This document shows positions 40,234 to 47,328 of a stretch of 64,000 bases of DNA, piece after piece. The stretch covers positions 186,001 to 250,000 of the forward strand of contig NZ_SRRT01000009.1 in the NCBI RefSeq assembly GCF_004784475.1, given 5' to 3'. A program made the translations under genes and the position numbers. The notes below the pieces were generated by a model. The model was given only the letters and a program-made list of their open reading frames with translations, made no database searches and was not told where the DNA came from. This DNA comes from Streptomyces bauhiniae. Its GTDB lineage: Bacteria; Actinomycetota; Actinomycetes; Streptomycetales; Streptomycetaceae. Every line of letters starts with the position of its first letter. The stretch's first letter is position 1.

Positions 40234-40955
40234 CGCTCCTCCTCCTCGTACCCGGCGTCCCGCAGTCCGGGCACCACCAGTTCGGTGCCGGGCTGGAGCG
40301 CCATCGGGTCGTCGATGCCGTTCGCCTCGGCGATGGCCCGCCAGGCCGTCGCGTCCCCGTACTCCCGCCAGGCCAGCATCGCCAGGCTGTCGCCCGCCAC
40401 CAGCGTGTGCGTGCTGCGCGCCGTCCGCGCGCCCGAGGTGGGGTTCTGCCCCGGCGGGTCGACGCTCGCCTCCTCGATGGACAGCGAGCAGGTGGCCCTG
40501 AGCGGCTTGCCGTCCACGTCGAACAGCGTGTACGACACCGACAGGCTGGACAGCACCCCGTCGAACGACGTCGTACGCGCCGTGCCCCACTCGAACCGCA
40601 CCCAGGGGCTCGCCGGCTTCTTCCGGCCGAGGCTCGCCTGCGTGGGCACGCACGCCTTCATCAGCTTCTCCACGGCCTGCTCCACGGAGTTGTCGTGGGT
40701 GGCCGTCGCGTCCAGGAACACCTCCAGGCTCAGCACCCTCGGCCCACTGCCCACGAACTCCGGCAGCGCCGACTCGCCCGCCATACGCGCCGGGGAGCGC
40801 CGCCACTCGGTGGACTTGCTCAGCTCCAGCGTCGACGGGTTGAACTGCAGGTCGAGCCGCGCGAGCGTGCCGCCGGGCTTGGCGCCGACCGAGGCCGGCG
40901 GCTCCTTGAGGGTGAGCTGCGCCCTGGCCCGGCTGGCACGGACCGATGGGGACAT
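40230..40955 (-). CDS. LysM-containing CIS tube/baseplate adaptor (Afp7 type)
   Basis: This 241-residue protein has an N-terminal T4 gp53-like region (LQFNPSTLELSKSTEWRRSP, GPRVLSLEVFLDATATHDNS, WGTARTTSFDGVLSSLSVSY). It also has a C-terminal LysM domain at about 181-229 (THTLVAGDSLAMLAWREYGD, WRAIAEANGIDDPMALQPGT). In AFP and PVC particles the equivalent joins the hub to the tube and the LysM touches the wedge. It starts at an ATG after GGAAGGAACCACCCC and overlaps the VgrG gene by 4 bases. Confidence 0.9.
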   Translation of the reverse strand: MSPSVRASRARAQLTLKEPPASVGAKPGGTLARLDLQFNPSTLELSKSTEWRRSPARMAGESALPEFVGSGPRVLSLEVFLDATATHDNSVEQAVEKLMKACVPTQASLGRKKPASPWVRFEWGTARTTSFDGVLSSLSVSYTLFDVDGKPLRATCSLSIEEASVDPPGQNPTSGARTARSTHTLVAGDSLAMLAWREYGDATAWRAIAEANGIDDPMALQPGTELVVPGLRDAGYEEEER

Positions 40956-41013
40956 GGGGTGGTTCCTTCCTGGGGGCCTTGGAGAGGGGGGAGTTCGCGG
41001 GGTGAGCGGGCGG

Positions 41014-41439
41014 TCAGGAAGGGACCAGCCCCTCGTGCGCGATCTCCAGCGTCTCCACCGCCGCCTGCGAACTGGCCGGGTCGAACGACGGGCCCTGCCA
41101 GCGCACCGGCACGATCCCGTACACCTGCCAGCCGATGATCCGGCTCAGGTCGGGGCGCAGCGCCACGATCTCGCCGTCCTTCGGTTCGACCCGGCGCAGC
41201 GTCTCGTCCAGCCACCGGCCGATCTTCGCCGTGTCCGCCGTCACCGGCCGGGTCAGCGTGATGTTCGACCAGGTCACCCGGCCCGGCAACTGCCAGGTGA
41301 ACCCGTTGTTCCCGCCCTCCGCGTACGTCTCCATCTCGACCTGCGCCCCCATGCCGGAACACGTGTGGAACGCGCCGAGGTCGTTCCCGCCGATGTTGAG
41401 CCGGAAGAACACGCTCGTGGCGAAGATGTTGTCGGTCAT
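41014..41439 (-). CDS. CIS inner tube protein, second type (tube initiator, Afp5-like)
   Basis: This 141-residue protein of the phage tail tube (gp19/Hcp-like) fold has FFRLNIGGNDLGAFHTCSGM, NGFTWQLPGRVTWSNITLTR and the closing strand AVETLEIAHEGLV. The position next to the LysM adaptor, separate from the main tube gene at 45112, marks it as the tube initiator layer near the baseplate. It differs from the main tube in lacking the EEVVEVRQ segment. It begins at an ATG with GGAACCCGAGCAGC upstream. Confidence 0.9.
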   Translation of the reverse strand: MTDNIFATSVFFRLNIGGNDLGAFHTCSGMGAQVEMETYAEGGNNGFTWQLPGRVTWSNITLTRPVTADTAKIGRWLDETLRRVEPKDGEIVALRPDLSRIIGWQVYGIVPVRWQGPSFDPASSQAAVETLEIAHEGLVPS

Positions 41440-41500
41440 GCTGCTCGGGTTCCGTCCGTGGGGCGTTCGGGGGTGGCGGGGGGTCTTGGGCGCGGGTGTC

Positions 41501-44458
41501 TCAACGGCGGCCGTCGAAGGGACGGCCCGTGCGGTCGCGGCCCCGGCGCAGCTCGTTGCGCAGGAGACGGGAGACGGGGTCCAGCAGGCGGCGGGCCAGG
41601 TCGTCGAGGTCGGGGGAGGACTCGGGGGCGGCGGGTTTGGCTCGGGTGGAGTTCTTGCCCTGCTGCTTCGAGGTGGCGGTCGGGGCCGGGGGGGCCGGAT
41701 TGCCCTGGGCGGGCGGGGTGGTGGTGCCGCCCTTGTCCCGCTGGATCTGGTGGTGGACCACCGGGGCTGTGGGGGTCGGGGCGCTGGGGGCTGCGTCGCG
41801 CTGGATCTGCGCGGGGCGGACCAGCGGGGGCGCGGAGCTGGGCGTGGGGCGGACCTCGGGAGCGGAGGCCGGCGGGGTGGCTTCGCGGGCGGGGGAGTTC
41901 ACCAGGAAGGGTTGTACGGCGGGGGGTTGGGGTGCCGTGACGGGGAGCGGGCGTGGCGCGGGGGCGGTGGGGGTCGCGGCCAACGGGGTGGGGCGGGCGC
42001 TGGAGGAGGGGGCGACCGGGGACCGGGGCGCGCGCTGGACCGGGGCCGACGGTTGCGCTCCGGCCGTCTCGCGTGCCCAACGGGCGGCCACTACTGGACG
42101 TTCGGCGCTCTGTCGCTGGGCGGGCGCGGCGATGGGGGGTGCCCCCTCGGTGCTGAGGGTGAGGGGGCGGGCGGGGAGGAGGTTCAGGGTGGGGGAGGGC
42201 TTGGTGGTGGCGGGGGTGGGCTGACCGGTGAGGGTGACGGACCGGGCTACGACCAGGGGGGTGGTGCCGGGGGCGGGGCGTGCGGGGGTGCGTGCCGGGG
42301 CCGACGAGGTGCCCGGTGTACGGGGGGCCGAAGTTGGGGTGGCGCCCGCTGTACGTGCCGAAGTCGGGGTGGCGCCGGGGGTATCGGGTGCCGAAGCCGA
42401 CGTGCTCCCTGGGGTGCGGGGTGCCGAAGCCGACGTGCTACCTGGGGTACGGGGTGCCGAAGACGACGTGCTGCCAGGGGTACGGGGTGCCGACGTCTCC
42501 GGGGTGCCGGGTGCGCCGGCCCCCCGGAGGGTGGGCATGCCGGGCTGGGCCGGGGCCGAGGCTGCGGGGGAGTGGGCGGTACCGGGTGCGGGGTGGGGCG
42601 GGGTGCCGGGGCGTGACGGGCGCTGGTCGGTACGGGACGTCTGGACGGTGGGCGTGACCGGGCGGGCCGGGGTCAGGGGGACCGAGCCCTGGCCGGTGCC
42701 GGATGCGTTGCCGGACGCGTTGCCGGGCGGGCTCGGGCGGGCCGAAGACAGCGGCACGGAAGCCTGGTTGGTGCCGGACACCTGCGGGGCCGACGTCCCT
42801 GGACGCGCCGGGGTCAGGGGCACCGCGTCCTGGCCTACGCCGGGGGCGGGGCGGTCGGGGGCCGTGGCCGGACGTGCCGGGCTCCGGCCGCCGGGGGGCG
42901 TGGCCGGGGAGACGGGACTCTGCCGCTCCGGGGCGCCCAGGGTCGGGCGCTCGGGGGTGCGGGGCGTGGCCGGGGCGCGCTGTGCCGTAGGACGAGCATC
43001 CTCGGCTGCCAGCGTCTGGCGTGCGGGGGTGTCCTTGGCAGCGGTGCCGGGCATCTCCTGCGCGGGGGCGCTCGGGCGGGCCACGGTCAGGGGCGCCGAG
43101 TCGGCGGGGACGCCGGCCGGGGCGGAGTCCGTGGTCGCGCGGCGCTGGACGACGGCGTCGGACGTCGACTCGCCGGCACCCTCAGGTCCGCCCAACAGGG
43201 GCTTCTGCGAGGGTTGTTGAGGCGTCGGCGCAGCCGCCCGCTGCACCGGCGCCCGCCCGGACCGCTGCCCGGTTCCGGGCACGTCGGCCGTCGGAGGCAG
43301 CTCCGACAGCGGTGCCCCCAGACCCGTCCGGGTACGGGGAGCCTGCGGCTCGACCCGCCGCTGGACGGGCTCGGCAGCCGTCGGCTCGGCCCGGCTCTGC
43401 ACCACGGGAAGCACAGGCCCCGGAGGGGGGTTCCCCTCCACAGCCCCCTGCTTCACCGGCACGGCGGTAGGCGGGAGTTGGGTCATCGGCTCACCCAGTG
43501 GCGGACGGCTCCCCTCGCGCCGCTGAACCGTGGCCTGCTCGGCCTGAGCAACCTGGCCGGCCTGCACCTGAGGCTCAGGCGCGGCCACCCTGGGAGCAAC
43601 GGTCGGCACAGCAGCCACCCGCCGCACGGGACCGACCGGCCGCCGAGCGACGACCAGCGAGCGGCCCACAGGAAGCGGACGCACGGAGGGAGCGACGGTA
43701 CGCCCGCTCTCCGTACCGGATGTACCGGATGTACCGGCCGAAGCCGGACCGCTCTCGGCACGCCCCCCGGTGGGCGTCGGCGCGACAACCGGCCCCGCCC
43801 CACCCGCACGAGGGCCCACCACCGCAACGCGCCGCACCACAGGAAGCGCCCGCGTGGCCGGAGCCGGTGCGCCCGCCGCCCGCTGCACCGCAGGCTCCGA
43901 CGCGCCCCCGTCGAGCACCGCAGGAGACGACGTGGACGTAAGCCCGCGCTGCTCCCCGACCGACTCGGCAGCCCCACGCCGCTGCACCGCAGGCGCACCG
44001 GCACGCCCGGCCTCGGCCGCTTGCCGGGCCCGGCCGGCCACAACCCTCTCCACCCGCTCCCCACCGGCAGGCGCGACCTCCTCCGCGTCCTCCCGCCGCA
44101 CCGCACGCAACAGCAACGGCCCACCGCCACTGAACGTCTCCCCGGACCCCGAGGCGGGCCGGGCGACCCCCCGCACCAGACCCGCCGGTGCCGAAGGCAG
44201 CACCCCGTGCGCGAGCCCCGTGTCGAAGGACGGGTCGCGCCAGGCGGCCAGCCCCGCACGGAAGCCGAGCCCGTCACTGACCGCCAACGGGGCGCGGGAA
44301 ACCGTCAGTTCGGGCGTGGCAGCGGCACGCCAGCCGCCGTCCCAGCCCTCGGGCACGCCGAAGCCGGCAGGCGCCCGCTCCACCGAAGCGGAGCCGGCGC
44401 TGCCGACGTTCTCGGCGGCGGGCGGCCGGGGCCGACGCACCCTGTCTCGCCATCCCAT
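41501..44458 (-). CDS. 985-residue Pro/Ala/Thr-rich disordered protein of the CIS operon
   Basis: I do not recognise a family. The chain has a short ordered start (WRDRVRRPRPPAAENV; a region around 60-115 with GLGFRAGLAAWRDPSFDTGL and GGGPLLLRAVRRED). Some 800 residues of low-complexity Pro, Ala, Thr, Ser, Arg and Gly follow, and then a short helical C-terminus (LDDLARRLLDPVSRLLRNEL). About ten VQR/IQR motifs (AVQRRG, TVQRRE, PVQRRV, VVQRRA, PVQRAP, IQRDKG) are spread along it. Near 655-691 an 11-residue unit of PRTPGSTSASA type repeats three times. It lies between the DUF6760-like and second tube genes, and it ends 62 bases before the latter. Tape measure, cargo loader and anchor are all possible. 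The coding frame has the same G/C bias as its neighbours. Confidence 0.75.
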   Translation of the reverse strand: MGWRDRVRRPRPPAAENVGSAGSASVERAPAGFGVPEGWDGGWRAAATPELTVSRAPLAVSDGLGFRAGLAAWRDPSFDTGLAHGVLPSAPAGLVRGVARPASGSGETFSGGGPLLLRAVRREDAEEVAPAGGERVERVVAGRARQAAEAGRAGAPAVQRRGAAESVGEQRGLTSTSSPAVLDGGASEPAVQRAAGAPAPATRALPVVRRVAVVGPRAGGAGPVVAPTPTGGRAESGPASAGTSGTSGTESGRTVAPSVRPLPVGRSLVVARRPVGPVRRVAAVPTVAPRVAAPEPQVQAGQVAQAEQATVQRREGSRPPLGEPMTQLPPTAVPVKQGAVEGNPPPGPVLPVVQSRAEPTAAEPVQRRVEPQAPRTRTGLGAPLSELPPTADVPGTGQRSGRAPVQRAAAPTPQQPSQKPLLGGPEGAGESTSDAVVQRRATTDSAPAGVPADSAPLTVARPSAPAQEMPGTAAKDTPARQTLAAEDARPTAQRAPATPRTPERPTLGAPERQSPVSPATPPGGRSPARPATAPDRPAPGVGQDAVPLTPARPGTSAPQVSGTNQASVPLSSARPSPPGNASGNASGTGQGSVPLTPARPVTPTVQTSRTDQRPSRPGTPPHPAPGTAHSPAASAPAQPGMPTLRGAGAPGTPETSAPRTPGSTSSSAPRTPGSTSASAPRTPGSTSASAPDTPGATPTSARTAGATPTSAPRTPGTSSAPARTPARPAPGTTPLVVARSVTLTGQPTPATTKPSPTLNLLPARPLTLSTEGAPPIAAPAQRQSAERPVVAARWARETAGAQPSAPVQRAPRSPVAPSSSARPTPLAATPTAPAPRPLPVTAPQPPAVQPFLVNSPAREATPPASAPEVRPTPSSAPPLVRPAQIQRDAAPSAPTPTAPVVHHQIQRDKGGTTTPPAQGNPAPPAPTATSKQQGKNSTRAKPAAPESSPDLDDLARRLLDPVSRLLRNELRRGRDRTGRPFDGRR
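42385..42495 (-). repeat. 33-base tandem repeat in the disordered CIS protein gene
   Basis: A 33-base unit (11 codons, PRTPGSTSASA in the protein) is repeated just over three times with a few substitutions, and further degraded copies stand to its left. The repeat length is a multiple of three, so the frame is kept. It fits expansion by slippage in a region under little structural constraint. Confidence 0.8.
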
Positions 44459-44462
44459 GCGG

Positions 44463-44621
44463 TCAACCGCCTTCGTTCACGCGGGAGTTGATACGGGCGA
44501 TCTCGGTGACCCACTCCCGGCGCTCGGCATGGGTGAGGTCGAGGATCTCCTCGCGGCTCCAGTGGAAGTGGTAGGCGACGTACGCGATCTCCTCCCGCAG
44601 CCGGGAAGGCGCGTACGTCAC
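44463..44621 (-). CDS. 52-residue CIS protein, DUF6760-like
   Basis: This small gene reads VTYAPSRLREEIAYVAYHFH, then WSREEILDLTHAERREWVTE and IARINSRVNEGG before a TGA. It starts with a GTG in a GTGA overlap with the gene before it and ends 4 bases before the next ATG, so it is fully embedded in the operon. The sequence resembles the DUF6760 proteins that sit in actinobacterial CIS loci. By position and by the W-x-x-EEILxL-x-HxERxxW pattern it resembles the short GpE-like partners of tail chaperones. Its size makes it easy to miss. Confidence 0.8.
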   Translation of the reverse strand: MTYAPSRLREEIAYVAYHFHWSREEILDLTHAERREWVTEIARINSRVNEGG

Positions 44622-45115
44622 GATTCCCCCAGGCGCCCACCCGAGAGGTCGACCTCGAAGCCGCCCTCGCAGTGCGGGCAGGTGACCGCCGCACGCGTGT
44701 GGCCTTCGCTGTTGACGCGCCGGTAGAAGTCCTGGAGGAACGCGACGTCGGTCGCGTACATCCGCTCCACGATCCCCGCGTGCACATCGGTGACCGTGCC
44801 GATCCGGGTGATCACCTGGCTGAGCAGCACGACACTGAGGTACGCGGGGTTCTCCTTGACCCGCAGGTCGATCTGCGGGCGCAGCTCGTCGCGGGCCGTG
44901 GCCAGCCGCATCGACCCGTGCCGGTGCACGGTGCCCGCCTCGTCGACGTACCCGCGCGGCAGCTCGAACTCGAACTCCGTGCGCAGCGCGGGTTCCTGGC
45001 GCGGCGGCGCCGCGGGCGTGAACGGCTTGGACACCGCCTCCGCCTCGTCCTTCGCGGGAGCCGTCGCCTGGAGGATCTCGTCCAGGTTGCCCGCGGTCAC
45101 CGTACGGCGCCTCAT
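44618..45115 (-). CDS. T4-type baseplate hub assembly chaperone-like protein with zinc knuckle
   Basis: This 165-residue protein has FEFELPRGYVDEAGTVHRHG, SMRLATARDELRPQIDLRVK and NPAYLSVVLLSQVITRIGTV, then FLQDFYRRVNSE. This pattern belongs to the T4 gp26-like hub chaperone family found in CIS and contractile phages. It ends with a CPHC-x-GGFEVDL motif, which with only one Cys pair may be half a zinc knuckle. The N-terminal 45 residues are Ala/Pro-rich. It overlaps the tube gene (ATGA) and the DUF6760-like gene (GTGA). It probably helps assembly and is not part of the finished particle. Confidence 0.75.
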   Translation of the reverse strand: MRRRTVTAGNLDEILQATAPAKDEAEAVSKPFTPAAPPRQEPALRTEFEFELPRGYVDEAGTVHRHGSMRLATARDELRPQIDLRVKENPAYLSVVLLSQVITRIGTVTDVHAGIVERMYATDVAFLQDFYRRVNSEGHTRAAVTCPHCEGGFEVDLSGGRLGES

Positions 45116-45552
45116 TCGACGATGATCTCCTCGAACACGATGGTCACGGACTCGGTGGCGGCCGACGACTCGCCCGCCTTGAGGGACGGGCCCTCCCACT
45201 TGGACGCCCAGCCCTGCATGAGCTGGATGCGCCGCACGGTCTCACCGGTGGAGTCCTTGATCTCGATGGTGAGGTTCTGCCGCGCCGTGTCCACCGCGCC
45301 GTTGTTCAGCGTCTCCTTGATCCAGGAGGTGAACTCGCTGCTCTGGTCGAGTCCGCGGGTGATCGTGATCTCGCCGGCCTGGCGGGCGCCCGGCTGCTTG
45401 CGGATGATCTGCTTGCCCTCGGAGCTGACCTGCCGGACCTCGACGACCTCCTCCTCGACGCTCAGGCCGCTGATCTCCTGGATGGATTCGACCAGGTAGC
45501 CGCCGAGCTGGACGCCGAAGATATGGGTGGAAAGAGCATCGCCCTCAGCCAT
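45112..45552 (-). CDS. CIS main inner tube protein
   Basis: This 146-residue protein of the T4 gp19-like tail tube family stacks into hexameric rings that form the tube. THIFGVQLGGYLVESIQEIS opens the first beta-hairpin. VEEEVVEVRQVSSEGKQIIR and AGEITITRGLDQSSEFTSWI are the loops facing the sheath, and SVTIVFEEIIVE is the final strand. It follows the sheath gene by 48 bases and starts at an ATG after AGAAAGGTGACAG. Its lumen-facing residues decide what cargo fits; several Asp/Glu lie in the first hairpin. Confidence 0.92.
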   Translation of the reverse strand: MAEGDALSTHIFGVQLGGYLVESIQEISGLSVEEEVVEVRQVSSEGKQIIRKQPGARQAGEITITRGLDQSSEFTSWIKETLNNGAVDTARQNLTIEIKDSTGETVRRIQLMQGWASKWEGPSLKAGESSAATESVTIVFEEIIVE

Positions 45553-45600
45553 GACTGTCTGTCACCTTTCTGGGTGGGTAAGTGCCGGAAGCGACGGACG

Positions 45601-47187
45601 TCACTCGTCGACGAGGCTGGTGCTGTCGGAGAACTGCGCCAGCCGGAACACCACGAACTCGGCCGGCTTGACCGGCGAGACGCCGATCTCGCAGACCACG
45701 CGTCCCTGGTCGATGGACTCCTGCGGGTTGTTGTCCCGGTCGCACTTGACGTAGAACGCCTCGGCCGCCGTCCGCCCGAACAGCGCACCCCGGCGCCACT
45801 CCTCGGTGAGGAAGGCGCTGACGTTGCGCCGGATGCTCGACCAGAGCCGGTCGTCGTTCGGCTCGAACACCACCCACTGGGTGCCGAGCAGGATCGACTC
45901 CTCCAGGTAGTTGAAGAGCCGGCGCACGTTCAGGTAGCGCCACGCCGGGTCGGAGGAGAGGGTGCGCGCACCCCAGACCCGCACACCCCGGCCGGGGAAG
46001 GTACGGATGCAGTTCACGCCGATCGGGTTGAGCAGGTCCTGCTCGCCCTTGCTCAGCCGCAGCTCCAGGTCGACCGCGCCGCGGATCACCTCGTTCGCGG
46101 GCGCCTTGTGCACCCCGCGCTCGGTGTCGCTGCGGGCCCACAGGCCGGCGACGTGCCCGCTCGGCGGGACGGTGATGTTGCGTCCGGCGGCCGGGTCCAG
46201 CACCCGGACCCAGGGGTAGTACAGGGTGGCGTAGCGGGAGTCGTAACCCGCCTCGTCGTTGCGCCAGTTGCGCACCTGCTGCGCGGACAGACCGGGAGGG
46301 GCGTCCAGAACGGCGACGCGGTCGCCCATCTGCTCGCAGTGCGAGATGACGGCGAGCTGCACCGTGCGCAGGCCCTCGGCGTCGATGTCACCGCGCTGGT
46401 AGGCGCTCATCAGGTCGGGGACGGCGACCATGGTGATCTCGTCCACGCTCTCCAGGCCGGCGAAGCCGGTGCGCGCGTCGGCGTCACCGACGTACTCGGC
46501 CGGGTCCAGCCGGGCCACCTGGCCGGAGGTCGAAGGCGCGGGCGCGGCCGGGGCGTCCGGGACGGCGATCGTCTGCGCGGCCGGCCGGGTCTGGTTCCCG
46601 CCGCGCTGCTCGGTCACCTCGATCAGCTTCGAGTTGCGGGCCTGGGTCGGCAGGTAGCCCTTGACGTTGCGGCGGGTCGAGGCGTCGTAGGTCTCGGCCA
46701 CCTGCTCGCCCTGGCGGACCAGGACGCGGAAGCGGTCCTCCGGGGGGTTCTCGCCCTCCGGGTCGGCGATCTCGATGGAGACGCCGGTCACGCCGGGCTT
46801 GGCCGCGATCTGGAAGCCGCCCACCTCGACGGCGAGCGCCGCCTGCTCGCGCCGCGCGCCGTCACCGTTCCCGGCCGGGGCGGAGGAGTCCTCGGCGGAG
46901 CCGCCGATGCGCACGACGTAGGCGGAGCCGCCGATGCGCACGACGTAGGCGGAGCCGCCGCCGTTGGCGAAGTAGCCGTAGACGGAGTGCGGCAGGTACG
47001 CGCCCTGCACGAAACCGCCGAAGATCCGGCTGTACTGGTCCCAGCTCGTCACCAGCGTGGGCTCGTGGAACGGGCCGTCCTCGGCGAAGCCGACGAACGC
47101 GGCGACCGCGGTGCCCACACCCTCGATCGGGCGAGCACCGGACTGCACCTCCTCCACGTAAACACCTGGGGTGAGGTACGTCGGCAT
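45601..47187 (-). CDS. CIS contractile sheath protein
   Basis: This 528-residue sheath subunit contracts to drive the tube. The N-terminus MPTYLTPGVYVEEVQSGARPIEGVGTA is the extended arm that links neighbouring subunits. The C-terminal domain has TFPGRGVRVWGARTLSSDPAW, NVRRLFNYLEESILLGTQWV, FEPNDDRLWSSIRRNVSAFL and ISPVKPAEFVVFRL, the conserved inner handshake region. A variable domain with an Ala/Pro-rich loop (TRPAAQTIAVPDAPAAPAPS) lies in the middle. Residues 77-97 contain a tandem duplication of SAYVVRIGG. One sheath gene only is present, whereas AFP has three. Confidence 0.93.
   Translation of the reverse strand: MPTYLTPGVYVEEVQSGARPIEGVGTAVAAFVGFAEDGPFHEPTLVTSWDQYSRIFGGFVQGAYLPHSVYGYFANGGGSAYVVRIGGSAYVVRIGGSAEDSSAPAGNGDGARREQAALAVEVGGFQIAAKPGVTGVSIEIADPEGENPPEDRFRVLVRQGEQVAETYDASTRRNVKGYLPTQARNSKLIEVTEQRGGNQTRPAAQTIAVPDAPAAPAPSTSGQVARLDPAEYVGDADARTGFAGLESVDEITMVAVPDLMSAYQRGDIDAEGLRTVQLAVISHCEQMGDRVAVLDAPPGLSAQQVRNWRNDEAGYDSRYATLYYPWVRVLDPAAGRNITVPPSGHVAGLWARSDTERGVHKAPANEVIRGAVDLELRLSKGEQDLLNPIGVNCIRTFPGRGVRVWGARTLSSDPAWRYLNVRRLFNYLEESILLGTQWVVFEPNDDRLWSSIRRNVSAFLTEEWRRGALFGRTAAEAFYVKCDRDNNPQESIDQGRVVCEIGVSPVKPAEFVVFRLAQFSDSTSLVDE
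46894..46959 (-). repeat. 27-base tandem duplication inside the sheath gene
   Basis: A 27-base unit occurs twice in perfect copy (46894-46920 and 46921-46947), followed by the first 12 bases of a third. It encodes SAYVVRIGG twice and then SA. Copies are identical at the DNA level, so the event is recent. The frame is preserved. Confidence 0.9.
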
Positions 47188-47271
47188 GCTCGCTCCTTCA
47201 CGGGTCCTGCGGTCCGGGTCTCCTCCACCCTTTCCGTAGGCCGTGCCCGGAGGCAGGGGACAACGGGCCCT

Positions 47272-47298
47272 GCGCGGGGGCAGCCCGGCTGCCCGCGC
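47272..47298 (-). terminator. Hairpin between the ATPase and sheath genes
   Basis: GCGCGGGGGCAGC and GCTGCCCGCGC pair around a 3-base loop with a 2-base bulge, inside the 141-base gap after the ATPase stop (47329). No T-tract follows. It may be a terminator or attenuator that separates the regulatory/cap part of the cluster from the highly needed sheath and tube genes. Confidence 0.4.
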
Positions 47299-47328
47299 GG
47301 GCGGGCACGCCGCACCGCGCGTGCAGGG

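Noticed and set aside
38755..41940. 1,061-residue frame on the + strand opposite VgrG, LysM and tube genes.
   Set aside because: It has no domain, no binding site and antisense composition; the genes on the - strand are unmistakable.
42385..42495. Regular repeats considered as a CRISPR array.
   Set aside because: The units are adjacent with no spacers, are in frame with the protein and encode Pro/Thr/Ser-rich sequence.
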